Of a DNA stretch of 64,000 bases, positions 25,403 to 32,769 are shown one piece after another. The position numbers and the translations under genes were made by a program. Positions within the stretch are counted from its first letter, which is position 1, and each line of letters opens with the position of its first letter. The stretch spans positions 558,001 to 622,000 of the forward strand of contig CAYOJW010000001.1 in NCBI GenBank assembly GCA_964404445.1, written 5' to 3'. Source of the stretch: UBA2336 sp964404445. GTDB lineage: Bacteria > Bacteroidota > Bacteroidia > Cytophagales > Cyclobacteriaceae. The notes below the pieces were generated by a model. That model was not told the origin of the DNA. It searched no databases and worked only from the letters and a program-made list of their open reading frames with translations.

Positions 25403-25840
25403 TTAATCCAATATTGTTTTAAACCATTTAGCAAATTTTTCTTTGTTATAAGTATTCTGTGGATTGTCATGTAACAGAATGTCGTTTGAGAATATTAGTA
25501 AATCCACATTGTCTTTGCTAATACACATTACCATAATAAGTGAACCGCGTCCTGTATTCGACTTTAACGCAGAAACTGTTAAATCATTTATGCCGTAAAG
25601 CCAATTCCAATCCCCGAAGCCGTAATTTATTTTCTCAATAAATCTTTCTTTACTGAATCCTGTCAAATCAAAATAGTATTTATACTGTTCGCAGAAAACA
25701 AGAACTTCCTTCGTTACATTACTCAATGGGACATATTTTACTCCTGATGAGTCATTCTTAGTTGTTGTCCAAAGAAATTGTTGTCCTGATACATAAGTTG
25801 TCAACAGTGACAGAAAAATAATTAATCCTAATTTTTTCAT
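25403..25840 (-). CDS. Small secreted protein of unknown function
   Basis: I do not recognise a family. The product of about 145 residues starts MKKLGLIIFLSLLTTYVSGQ, a clear signal peptide, so the ATG at 25840 is preferred over the one at 25852. The rest is a compact soluble domain with many aromatic residues (FGDWNWLYGIND) and no cysteine pairs of note. It lies 8 bases upstream of the CoiA-like gene in the same orientation, and both are AT-rich, so they probably arrived and are transcribed together. There is no further clue to function. Confidence 0.65.
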   Translation of the reverse strand: MKKLGLIIFLSLLTTYVSGQQFLWTTTKNDSSGVKYVPLSNVTKEVLVFCEQYKYYFDLTGFSKERFIEKINYGFGDWNWLYGINDLTVSALKSNTGRGSLIMVMCISKDNVDLLIFSNDILLHDNPQNTYNKEKFAKWFKTILD

Positions 25841-25852
25841 TCTGCTTTCCAT

Positions 25853-26287
25853 TTTTAAATCTTTTCTAAATTTTTTTCATGGGGTCTCATGCATGACTGT
25901 CTCCTCGTTTATACCCCTCACAAAACTGCGCCAATCCAACCGATTTATGTTGGCTTTGCGCCATTAATGTGAGGACTTATTTTAGTAACAAAAATACTTT
26001 TTTCTGTTACAAGTCGTGAAAAGGGGTTTTAATGTTTTGAAGACTTTTGGTGCCTATTCTCGCTCACTGGCGCAAGCATCCGTGCCTTGCTAAAACGGCA
26101 TTAAAAACTATTTTGAGAAATACAGAGGTAATATCGAACCTGTCTGCCGACTTCGTTCCACAACCGTACATTTTTACGCCCAGTGTCTTCAGCAAATAAA
26201 AACAGCACGTAATCGCGATTGTAATTTTTCAAGTGAAATTAAAAACCACCATATTGCAGCCCAATTAATTTTTAGATCAAAAAATAT
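25853..26287. other. Intergenic stretch with inverted repeats bordering the AT-rich patch
   Basis: No gene seen. CCTCACA (near 25916) and TGTGAGG (near 25968) form an inverted repeat about 45 bases apart, and CCAAC/GTTGG sits between them. The motif TGCGCCA occurs twice within the same 60 bases. The right half, leading to the yjdM start, is plain AT-rich sequence. Confidence 0.45.
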
Positions 26288-26641
26288 ATGTCTGACGCTA
26301 CCCCATGCCCCAAGTGCAACTCTCCATACGGTTACCCCACCGGCACATCTATGATGTGCCCCGAATGTGGACATGAATGGAACCCGGAAGAAGTAAGCGA
26401 AGGAGTTTCTGCCGATGATGCCAATGCATTAGTGGTGAAAGACGCCAACGGCAATGTTTTGAACGATGGCGACACCGTAGTCCTCATAAAAGACTTGCCG
26501 GTAAAAGGCGCACCCAAACCCATTAAGGCCGGCACCAAAGTAAAAAACATAAAACTTACCGATGGCGACCATAACATTGATTGCAAGGTAGATGGCTTTG
26601 GCGCGATGGCGCTCAAATCTATATATGTGCGTAAAGGATAG
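26288..26641 (+). CDS. yjdM: YjdM/PhnA family zinc-ribbon protein
   Basis: The 117-residue protein has an N-terminal zinc ribbon, CPKCNSPYGY and MMCPECGHEWN (two CxxC pairs), then the PhnA beta domain with VVKDANGNVLNDGDTVVLIKDLPVKG and the C-terminal KVDGFGAMALKSIYVRK. This matches the YjdM/PhnA family at full length. Despite the old name it is not shown to be needed for phosphonate use, and its role is unclear. It stands alone, convergent with the regulator gene downstream, with only 8 bases between the two ends. Confidence 0.93.
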   Translation: MSDATPCPKCNSPYGYPTGTSMMCPECGHEWNPEEVSEGVSADDANALVVKDANGNVLNDGDTVVLIKDLPVKGAPKPIKAGTKVKNIKLTDGDHNIDCKVDGFGAMALKSIYVRKG

Positions 26642-26649
26642 GGCAAAGT

Positions 26650-28704
26650 TTATAACAACCCCTGTTCTTCTAATTTCAATTTCAGCTTTTCGTGGTTTGC
26701 CCAGAACTTCCGTTCTATCTCATCCGATAATTTCTGAAATTCCGATGAGCGCTCAATGGAAGTTTTATCGGGGGCTTTGTTCAGGAAGAGGATAATCCAA
26801 TACTGTATGTTGTCTTCCTGAGCAAAAAGCCGGAGGTGCTCCAATGCTTTGGCGCTATTACCCTCCTCGCAATAAAGTCCAACGAGGCCAAGATTTTTAT
26901 AGGCCGATTGATTACGCTCCAGAAACTGCCGGTAACTGGCATAAAACTGTTGTGCTTTTTCGTGCTCACCCATCTTGTCATAAATTTTCCCGATCAGTAG
27001 GTTTTCGTTCTGGTAAACATCAAGCTTATACGTTTCGCGGTAGCGGTTGAAACGCTTGTAGCAGCTATAGGCGGTATCGTACTCGCCTAAGTAATAGCTT
27101 ACCTTCCCGATGTCTTGCAGAATGTCGATGCGCGTGGTGTCTTTATTAAATTCTTTTACCAACAGCGTTCGTGTCTGTTGAAGGTTCCCGGTTTTGGCGT
27201 AGAGTGCAAAAGCACGGACGTAACGCGCATAAGCATTCTCAGGATAATATGTCAGCGCAAGGTCAAAATGCCTGAGCGACTCATCTACAAAACCGGTTTG
27301 AATGAGTGCATTGCCTAACCTCAGGTGAAAGTAACTGACATCGACAGAATCCACACCTTCGGCACCGAGGCGGATGCCGCGTAATGCATACTCAAGGTAT
27401 TTGCCCGTGTTAGGCATGTAGAGGCCATAGATGTCGCTCAGCAACCCGATGAGTTGTGTTGAGTTTGGATTGTACGCTAATCCTTTTTCGAGATAGGGCA
27501 ATGCCTGCGTGTATTCTTTTTGTACCATGAAGTACATGGCCTTTGCGGTGAGGGCTTCACCCAGCGTGGGATCATACAGCAAGGCTTTGTCGGCATAAGT
27601 ATCAAACGCGTTAATGTGTTTCTTTTCTGTTTTGAAAACATCGAGGTAATAACAGGCCATGCCGGCACAGGCATACGCCAGGGCAAAGGAGTTGTCTTGT
27701 TTGATTGCTTCATTAAAATGAAACAATGCCTGTTCCAGGTTGGTATCACCACCCTGCCTTAAAAATTCAATGCCTTTTAAGAATGAATCGTACGCTTCAA
27801 GGTTTTGGGTTGGTATTTTTTCGATGCGTGTTTTTTCAATGGGTGTAATCACCGCCTGAATTTCAGTGGTAATGTCTTTTGCAATTTCCTGTTGTAAGGC
27901 AAAAATATCGTTCGCTTCACGCCTGTATTGTCGGCCCCACAAGTGGCTGTCGGTAGTGCCATCAATCAGTTGGATGTTTAGCACAATGCGGTCGCCCATT
28001 TTTTGTCCGCTGCCTTCAATAAAATATCGGGCGTTTAATTCTTTCGCCATTTCGGGAATACTCTTGTTGCTATGGCGGTACTTCTCGGCCGAAGTGCGGC
28101 TCAGCACTTTCAGGTCTTTTATCTTTTGCAGGTTGTTGAGTGTGGCTTCCATCAACCCGTTAATAATATATACGTTGGCGGAGTCGGCACTATCGTTTTT
28201 AAACGGCAGCACCACAATAGATTTTTCGTGCGCGGGTTTTTCGGCCGAAGGCCATTGTGTATAGATAATCCAGGTTAATGTTAACCCAAGCACGATGATA
28301 GCGACAACCCAATATATTTTTTTCGGTTTAACCGGAGGCGGCACTACCGGAGTAACCTCTTCGGTTGTGCGTTTGCCCGCTTCACCGGGCGGGTAGCCGT
28401 AATATTCGCGAAAGCACTTGATAAAATACGATGTACTGTTAAAACCTACCCGGTGCGATACCTCCGATACGTTTAACGAAGTAGTGCGTAGCAACTCCAT
28501 GCCCCGTTGCAAACGCACCTGGCTGATGAGCTGGCTTACCGAGAGGTTTGTTGTTTTTTTTACTTTACGTAACAGGTTAGAGCGGCTCATGTTCAGGGCA
28601 TCGGCCAGCTCGGACACGCCAAACTGTTCGTTGGCGATATTCTGTTCAACCACTGCGTTTAGCTGGTTTAAAAAGTTGCGATCTTCTATGGATAGTTCGG
28701 CCAT
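26650..28704 (-). CDS. Membrane-anchored AraC-type regulator with TolB-like and TPR domains
   Basis: The 684-residue protein begins with an AraC/XylS DNA-binding domain (about 1-115, GVSELADALNMSRSNLLRKVK and VGFNSTSYFIKCFREYYGYPPGE). One membrane segment follows (about 128-148). Then comes a TolB-N-like domain with EKSIVVLPFKNDS and YFIEGSGQKMGDRIVLNIQLID, and about ten TPR-like helical repeats to the end. The DNA-binding part would be cytoplasmic and the rest periplasmic, a one-component transmembrane regulator common in Bacteroidota. It is divergent from the ankyrin lipoprotein and acyltransferase genes, which are its likeliest targets. The ligand is unknown. Confidence 0.9.
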   Translation of the reverse strand: MAELSIEDRNFLNQLNAVVEQNIANEQFGVSELADALNMSRSNLLRKVKKTTNLSVSQLISQVRLQRGMELLRTTSLNVSEVSHRVGFNSTSYFIKCFREYYGYPPGEAGKRTTEEVTPVVPPPVKPKKIYWVVAIIVLGLTLTWIIYTQWPSAEKPAHEKSIVVLPFKNDSADSANVYIINGLMEATLNNLQKIKDLKVLSRTSAEKYRHSNKSIPEMAKELNARYFIEGSGQKMGDRIVLNIQLIDGTTDSHLWGRQYRREANDIFALQQEIAKDITTEIQAVITPIEKTRIEKIPTQNLEAYDSFLKGIEFLRQGGDTNLEQALFHFNEAIKQDNSFALAYACAGMACYYLDVFKTEKKHINAFDTYADKALLYDPTLGEALTAKAMYFMVQKEYTQALPYLEKGLAYNPNSTQLIGLLSDIYGLYMPNTGKYLEYALRGIRLGAEGVDSVDVSYFHLRLGNALIQTGFVDESLRHFDLALTYYPENAYARYVRAFALYAKTGNLQQTRTLLVKEFNKDTTRIDILQDIGKVSYYLGEYDTAYSCYKRFNRYRETYKLDVYQNENLLIGKIYDKMGEHEKAQQFYASYRQFLERNQSAYKNLGLVGLYCEEGNSAKALEHLRLFAQEDNIQYWIILFLNKAPDKTSIERSSEFQKLSDEIERKFWANHEKLKLKLEEQGLL

Positions 28705-28970
28705 CTGTAATTGGCTGGCAAGATACCGATTGGATGGGATTTTTCTCTTTTCAGGTATTAGGCTTCAAAATAATACCATCTTCAATTACCGCCCTTGGTT
28801 TTTTCTTCCGGCTCTGCAACCCCTTCAAACACCTTTGCGCGATTATTTATATCGCTGCATCAAAATTTATATGCTTTTCAACAGAATTTACGCTTTTGTG
28901 CGCACCGTTGTTCAGTAGCACGTGCATGCCTGCCATTTCTTTGCGGCATCGTAACAACTAAAAACAAATT
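28705..28970. promoter_or_regulatory. Divergent control region between AraC/TPR regulator and ankyrin lipoprotein
   Basis: This stretch holds the promoters of two divergent genes. TTTCTTTG near 28939, about 25 bases before the lipoprotein ATG, is a one-mismatch fit to TAnnTTTG. I found no clear palindromic operator. Confidence 0.4.
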
Positions 28971-29531
28971 ATGAAAACGCACAAAACTTTTAGTACAACA
29001 TTCGTTTACATTATGCTGTTTGCGCTCTCGGCCTGCAGCCAGGAAACCAAACACCAAAATACCGGTTCGGTTAAAGCGCCTGAAATAGATATTCACACGG
29101 CTGTTGTATCCGGTAACGCAGAGGCCGTAAAACAACACATTGCTGCGGGCAGCGATCTGAACGCCAAAGATCCGTTTGGCGGATCAAGCCCGCTCATCAG
29201 CGCGGCTGTGTTTGGCAAAACCGAAATGGCCAAACTGTTGCTCGATGCCGGGGTGGACATTAATTTCCAGAACAACGATGGCTCAACGGCATTACATACC
29301 GCAGCCTTCTTTTGCAGACCTGAAATCGTAAAACTGTTGTTGGAAAAAAATGCCGACAAAACCATCAAAAACAAATACGGGGCAACCGCATTCGATAACG
29401 TGGCAGCACCCTTTGCCGAAATGAAAGAAGTATATGATATGATGGGCAACGTACTCGGCCCCATGGGTTTAAAACTCGATTACGTTTATATCGAAAAAAC
29501 CAGACCGGTAATAGCGGAGATGCTGAAATAA
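28971..29531 (+). CDS. Ankyrin-repeat lipoprotein
   Basis: A lipoprotein signal with lipobox LSAC (cleavage before Cys23) is followed by about four ankyrin repeats: IDIHTAVVSGNAEAVKQHI, LISAAVFGKTEMAKLLLDAG, TALHTAAFFCRPEIVKLLLE and a degenerate last one ending ATAFDNVA. Ankyrin repeats bind proteins; bacterial periplasmic examples often act as inhibitors or partners of a neighbouring enzyme. Here the next gene encodes an acyltransferase and the divergent gene a regulator. The partner is unknown. Confidence 0.9.
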   Translation: MKTHKTFSTTFVYIMLFALSACSQETKHQNTGSVKAPEIDIHTAVVSGNAEAVKQHIAAGSDLNAKDPFGGSSPLISAAVFGKTEMAKLLLDAGVDINFQNNDGSTALHTAAFFCRPEIVKLLLEKNADKTIKNKYGATAFDNVAAPFAEMKEVYDMMGNVLGPMGLKLDYVYIEKTRPVIAEMLK

Positions 29532-29651
29532 TGTTCGCACAAAGACCGCGAAGAACATGCGCAAAGCTCGCCAACATTATACTGTATATACCTGGCGTGC
29601 TTTGCGTGAAGTATAAACAAGCAACACCAACTACTAATTCAAAAAAATAAA

Positions 29652-30698
29652 ATGAGACGATACGACATCGATTGGCTTCGTGTAATCGCCATCGGCTTAT
29701 TGCTCATCTATCACGTTGCCATCGGCTTTCAGCCGTGGGGAGTGATGATCGGCTTCATAACATCGCCTAAATCATGGGCCGGTTTGTGGCTGCCCATGAC
29801 GTTGCTGAACGTGTGGCGCATTCCGCTGTTGTTTTTTGTGTCGGGTATGGGCGTATATTTTGCCCTGCGGCAACGCAACTGGAAACAACTGATTACCGAA
29901 CGCGCCCTTCGCATTTTATTACCTTTTGTGTTTGGGATGTTTGCCATCGTACCCCTGCACGTCCTTCTCTGGCAGCGTTACTATAACATGACATTAACCT
30001 ATCATTGGAACCCCGGCCATTTATGGTTTTTAGGGAACATCTTTTTGTACGTGCTGTTGCTCGCACCGCTATTGGTTTACCTCAAAAAACATGAGGCGGG
30101 CGTTGTGGTGAAATGGATTAAAAAAATTCTTTGTCATCCGTTGGGGTTGCTTATTGTGGCGGCCACATTCAGCATAGAGGTAATGCTTATAAAACCCGTA
30201 CCGTTTGAATTGTACGCCATGACACCTCACGGGTTTACGCTGGGGTTGCTCGCCTTCTTTTTTGGTTTTTGTTTTGTATTGTGTGGCGATCCTTTCCGCG
30301 AAATGCTTCAGCAATGGCGCTGGGTGTTTGCGTTGAGCGGAGCGGGGTTGTTTATCGCACGAAGTTACTATTGGGGATTTAGCACACCCGGCTATGCTAT
30401 TTCAACCGAATCGTTATGCTGGGTGCTTACGGTACTGGCTTTTGGAAGCAAATACCTGAACAAACCAGGCCGGGCATTAACCTATTTGAGTTCGGCTGCT
30501 TACCCGGTGTATATTTTGCACATGGTGTTTTTATACCTCGGTTCGTTACTGGTTTTCCCGTTGCCTGTTGCCCCGCCCTTACAGTTTGTATTGGTGTTAT
30601 TGTTTACCGTTGGCGGATGTTTTGCCGCTTACGAAGTCCTAAAACGCATACCGTTTTTACGCCCGCTGTTTGGTTTAAACGTAAAATCGGCACGCTGA
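29652..30698 (+). CDS. Acyltransferase family 3 membrane protein (OpgC/MdoC-like)
   Basis: The 348-residue integral membrane protein starts RRYDIDWLRVIAIGLLLIYHVAIGF, the family's first helix with the catalytic-region His. It has about ten hydrophobic segments, with the conserved Arg-containing loops (FALRQRNWKQLITERALRILLPFVFG). Family members transfer acyl groups onto extracytoplasmic sugars or glycans; OpgC adds succinate to periplasmic glucans. The substrate here is unknown. It follows the ankyrin lipoprotein by 120 bases in the same direction. Confidence 0.9.
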   Translation: MRRYDIDWLRVIAIGLLLIYHVAIGFQPWGVMIGFITSPKSWAGLWLPMTLLNVWRIPLLFFVSGMGVYFALRQRNWKQLITERALRILLPFVFGMFAIVPLHVLLWQRYYNMTLTYHWNPGHLWFLGNIFLYVLLLAPLLVYLKKHEAGVVVKWIKKILCHPLGLLIVAATFSIEVMLIKPVPFELYAMTPHGFTLGLLAFFFGFCFVLCGDPFREMLQQWRWVFALSGAGLFIARSYYWGFSTPGYAISTESLCWVLTVLAFGSKYLNKPGRALTYLSSAAYPVYILHMVFLYLGSLLVFPLPVAPPLQFVLVLLFTVGGCFAAYEVLKRIPFLRPLFGLNVKSAR

Positions 30699-30731
30699 CC
30701 AATGGCCTGACACTGACTGGGTGCGTTTCAA

Positions 30732-30988
30732 ATCCGATAGCTATCGGATGTCGCGGGTAGGCCTGCCTGAAATTTTTCTGAAGGTCATGCCGAGTGCAGT
30801 AATGTTCAGCAAAGTGAAAAAATCAGGCCACGAGCCTGCCTGCGGTAAGCAGGGCATCCTCGAATGTAAAAGCACCACAAGCCTAAAGGCATACGCGGAT
30901 CCCTCGTGCCTCGGGATGACCAACTATATGGTTTCGTAAACCAAAAACGACAGGCAATGATAGGTACGACATCCGATAGCTATCGGAT
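30732..30988 (+). repeat. Dispersed intergenic repeat copy 1, bracketed by two 18-bp palindromes
   Basis: The core 30767-30924 matches, in inverted orientation, 43213-43345. It is bracketed by the perfect palindrome ATCCGATAGCTATCGGAT at 30732-30749 and again at 30971-30988. Compared with copy 2, this copy has an extra 19-base piece (30835-30853, CCTGCCTGCGGTAAGCAGG) that can itself form a hairpin. No transposase is encoded; it resembles a small non-autonomous element. Confidence 0.85.
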
Positions 30989-30993
30989 TAGAA

Positions 30994-31569
30994 GTGCCTC
31001 TCTGGCCGGATGAAACACGTATTTTCAAAGAATTTTGTAGCTTTGCGAAACCCTTTGGCTTCGTGATCCGAAAATTTTTTCCACTGGATAAAAACTACGT
31101 GCTCGAACAGGCACAACTGGCATTACAGCCTGTACTGTTAGAATACCTCGTTGATTTTGTGAAAGTGCAGTATATGCTGCAGTACAATTCGTTGGGGCTG
31201 GTAGATGAAACCGTACAGCGCATCGAAAAACACCAAAGCAACGATTACAGTAAACTCAACGATTTGTATGTTACCCTGATGGGGATTTTCCGGTTCAGGA
31301 ATTACCAGCACAACCAGTTGGAGTTTGGCTTCGATGGCCGTGAGCCGTTCGACCGCTATACCGAAGAGTGGAAAATCGAATTTAAAAAATGGACACGCGA
31401 GTTGGCGCAGCATAAAAACTTTTTATTGGGTGTGCTTGAACTCACGGTGTTTTATCCGCAGCAAGACGAAGCCCGGTTTATCGACAGCCGCCTCAATACG
31501 TTTGTTACCGCATTTTTCGAACTCAAAATCCATCCCCAAAGAGGAATCCTCAAAAAAAATATAGCCTGA
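30994..31569 (+). CDS. Conserved-type hypothetical protein, start uncertain
   Basis: I do not recognise the family. The predicted soluble, mostly helical protein (191 residues from a GTG at 30994) contains FRFRNYQHNQLEFGFDGREPFDRYTEEW-like charged and aromatic stretches and no signal peptide or membrane segment. A TAGCTTTG promoter-like -7 element lies inside the first codons (31036-31043), which argues that translation starts later, for example at the GTG at 31063. The gene lies 16 bases before the GH53 gene, but that gene has its own extracellular role, so a shared function is doubtful. Confidence 0.55.
   Translation: MPLWPDETRIFKEFCSFAKPFGFVIRKFFPLDKNYVLEQAQLALQPVLLEYLVDFVKVQYMLQYNSLGLVDETVQRIEKHQSNDYSKLNDLYVTLMGIFRFRNYQHNQLEFGFDGREPFDRYTEEWKIEFKKWTRELAQHKNFLLGVLELTVFYPQQDEARFIDSRLNTFVTAFFELKIHPQRGILKKNIA
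31036..31043 (+). promoter_or_regulatory. Predicted -7 promoter element inside annotated 5' end of hypothetical gene
   Basis: TAGCTTTG fits the Bacteroidota -7 consensus TAnnTTTG exactly. TTTC about 15 bases upstream is a poor -33 match. It matters because it implies the coding region starts downstream of it. Confidence 0.4.
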
Positions 31570-31585
31570 AGTATTATCTTTAAGG

Positions 31586-32662
31586 ATGCGGATTATTACC
31601 CTTATTTCCCTGCTTGCGTTCCTTTCATCATGCGATGATAACGGAAAAGATTGTTGTGTTCCCGAACAGCCCAAACCACTCATCAGAGGGGCAGATGTTT
31701 CTTTTCTTCCTGAAATAGAAAAAGCCGGTACAACGTTTACCGATGCTAACGGTACTGTAAAAAATATGCTCGACATCCTGAAAGAAAACGGGGTGAACAC
31801 CATCCGCATCCGGTTATGGCATACACCCGAAAACGAGCATTCATCGTTGCCCGAAGTAAAGGCGTTTGCTAATCGTATAAAAGCAAAAGGCATGAAGGTT
31901 TGGTTAACCGTTCACTATTCCGATACGTGGGCTGACCCCGCTCATCAACTAAAACCGGAAGCATGGAACGAAGCATCATTCTTGGATTTACAGGACAGCG
32001 TTTACCTGTACACCAAAAAAATCATGACGCAGATCAACCCCGATATTATCCAGATTGGTAACGAAATTAATGGCGGCTTTCTGTTGCCTTCGGGCAGTAC
32101 AGGCAACGTGCCTAACTTTATTGCTCTGCTCAAAAAAGGTGTGCAGGCCGTTCGCGAAACATCGGCCGAAACAAAAATTATGGTTCACGTGGCAGGCTTT
32201 GATGTGGCAACGTGGTTCTATCAGCAATTAGCAACTAACGCTGTTGATTACGATTTAATCGGGTTATCGTATTACCCGATCTGGCATGGCAAAAACCTCA
32301 GTACCGTACAAAACGCCATTAATACGCTGGGGGAAACGCACGGCAAAGAAGTAGTGATAGCCGAAACGGCTTATCCGTTTTCGTTAGAATGGAATGACTG
32401 GACTAACAACATTGTTGGATTAGACAACCAGTTAATAGCGGGGTATGCGGCAACGCCCGAAGGCCAGAAAATATTCGTGCTCAAAATCCGTGAATTGGTT
32501 ACCGCCTCACCCAATGGCGCAGGCTTTTGCTATTGGGGAGCCGAGTGGGTAGCGTTTAAAGGCGACCAAGCGACCAACGGCTCTACATGGGAAAACCAGG
32601 CGTTGTTTGATTTTAACAACAAGGCCGTTCCGGCATTGGCCGCTTTTAAGGAGGAGTTGTAA
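31586..32662 (+). CDS. GH53 arabinogalactan endo-beta-1,4-galactanase, lipoprotein
   Basis: A lipoprotein signal with lipobox LSSC is followed by a full glycoside hydrolase 53 domain. Characteristic pieces are RGADVSFLPEIEKAG at the start, NTIRIRLWHTP, VWLTVHYSDTWADPAHQ, the acid/base Glu in IIQIGNEINGG and the nucleophile Glu in VIAETAYPF. GH53 enzymes cut beta-1,4-galactan side chains of pectin. Lipid anchoring suggests it works at the cell surface or in the periplasm. There is no SusC/SusD pair nearby, so it is not in a typical polysaccharide utilisation locus. A TATCTTTA just before the ATG could give a nearly leaderless message. Confidence 0.93.
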   Translation: MRIITLISLLAFLSSCDDNGKDCCVPEQPKPLIRGADVSFLPEIEKAGTTFTDANGTVKNMLDILKENGVNTIRIRLWHTPENEHSSLPEVKAFANRIKAKGMKVWLTVHYSDTWADPAHQLKPEAWNEASFLDLQDSVYLYTKKIMTQINPDIIQIGNEINGGFLLPSGSTGNVPNFIALLKKGVQAVRETSAETKIMVHVAGFDVATWFYQQLATNAVDYDLIGLSYYPIWHGKNLSTVQNAINTLGETHGKEVVIAETAYPFSLEWNDWTNNIVGLDNQLIAGYAATPEGQKIFVLKIRELVTASPNGAGFCYWGAEWVAFKGDQATNGSTWENQALFDFNNKAVPALAAFKEEL

Positions 32663-32696
32663 TGGTTTAACGTATCTATAAAACAGACTACTTGAT

Positions 32697-32761
32697 CCCC
32701 TCACCCCGTCCTCATTCCTCGGACACCCCTCTCCCAGGGGAGAGGGGAAGGGGGTGAGGGG
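32697..32761. terminator. REP-like palindromic element acting between convergent genes
   Basis: CCCCTCACCCC at the left end pairs with GGGGTGAGGGG at the right, and CCCCTCTCCC pairs with GGGAGAGGGG in the centre, giving a long near-perfect hairpin. It sits exactly between the convergent GH53 and aldehyde dehydrogenase genes. Such C-rich/G-rich palindromes are widespread intergenic repeats; termination in both directions is a likely effect here. Confidence 0.75.
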
Positions 32762-32769
32762 AAATAATT

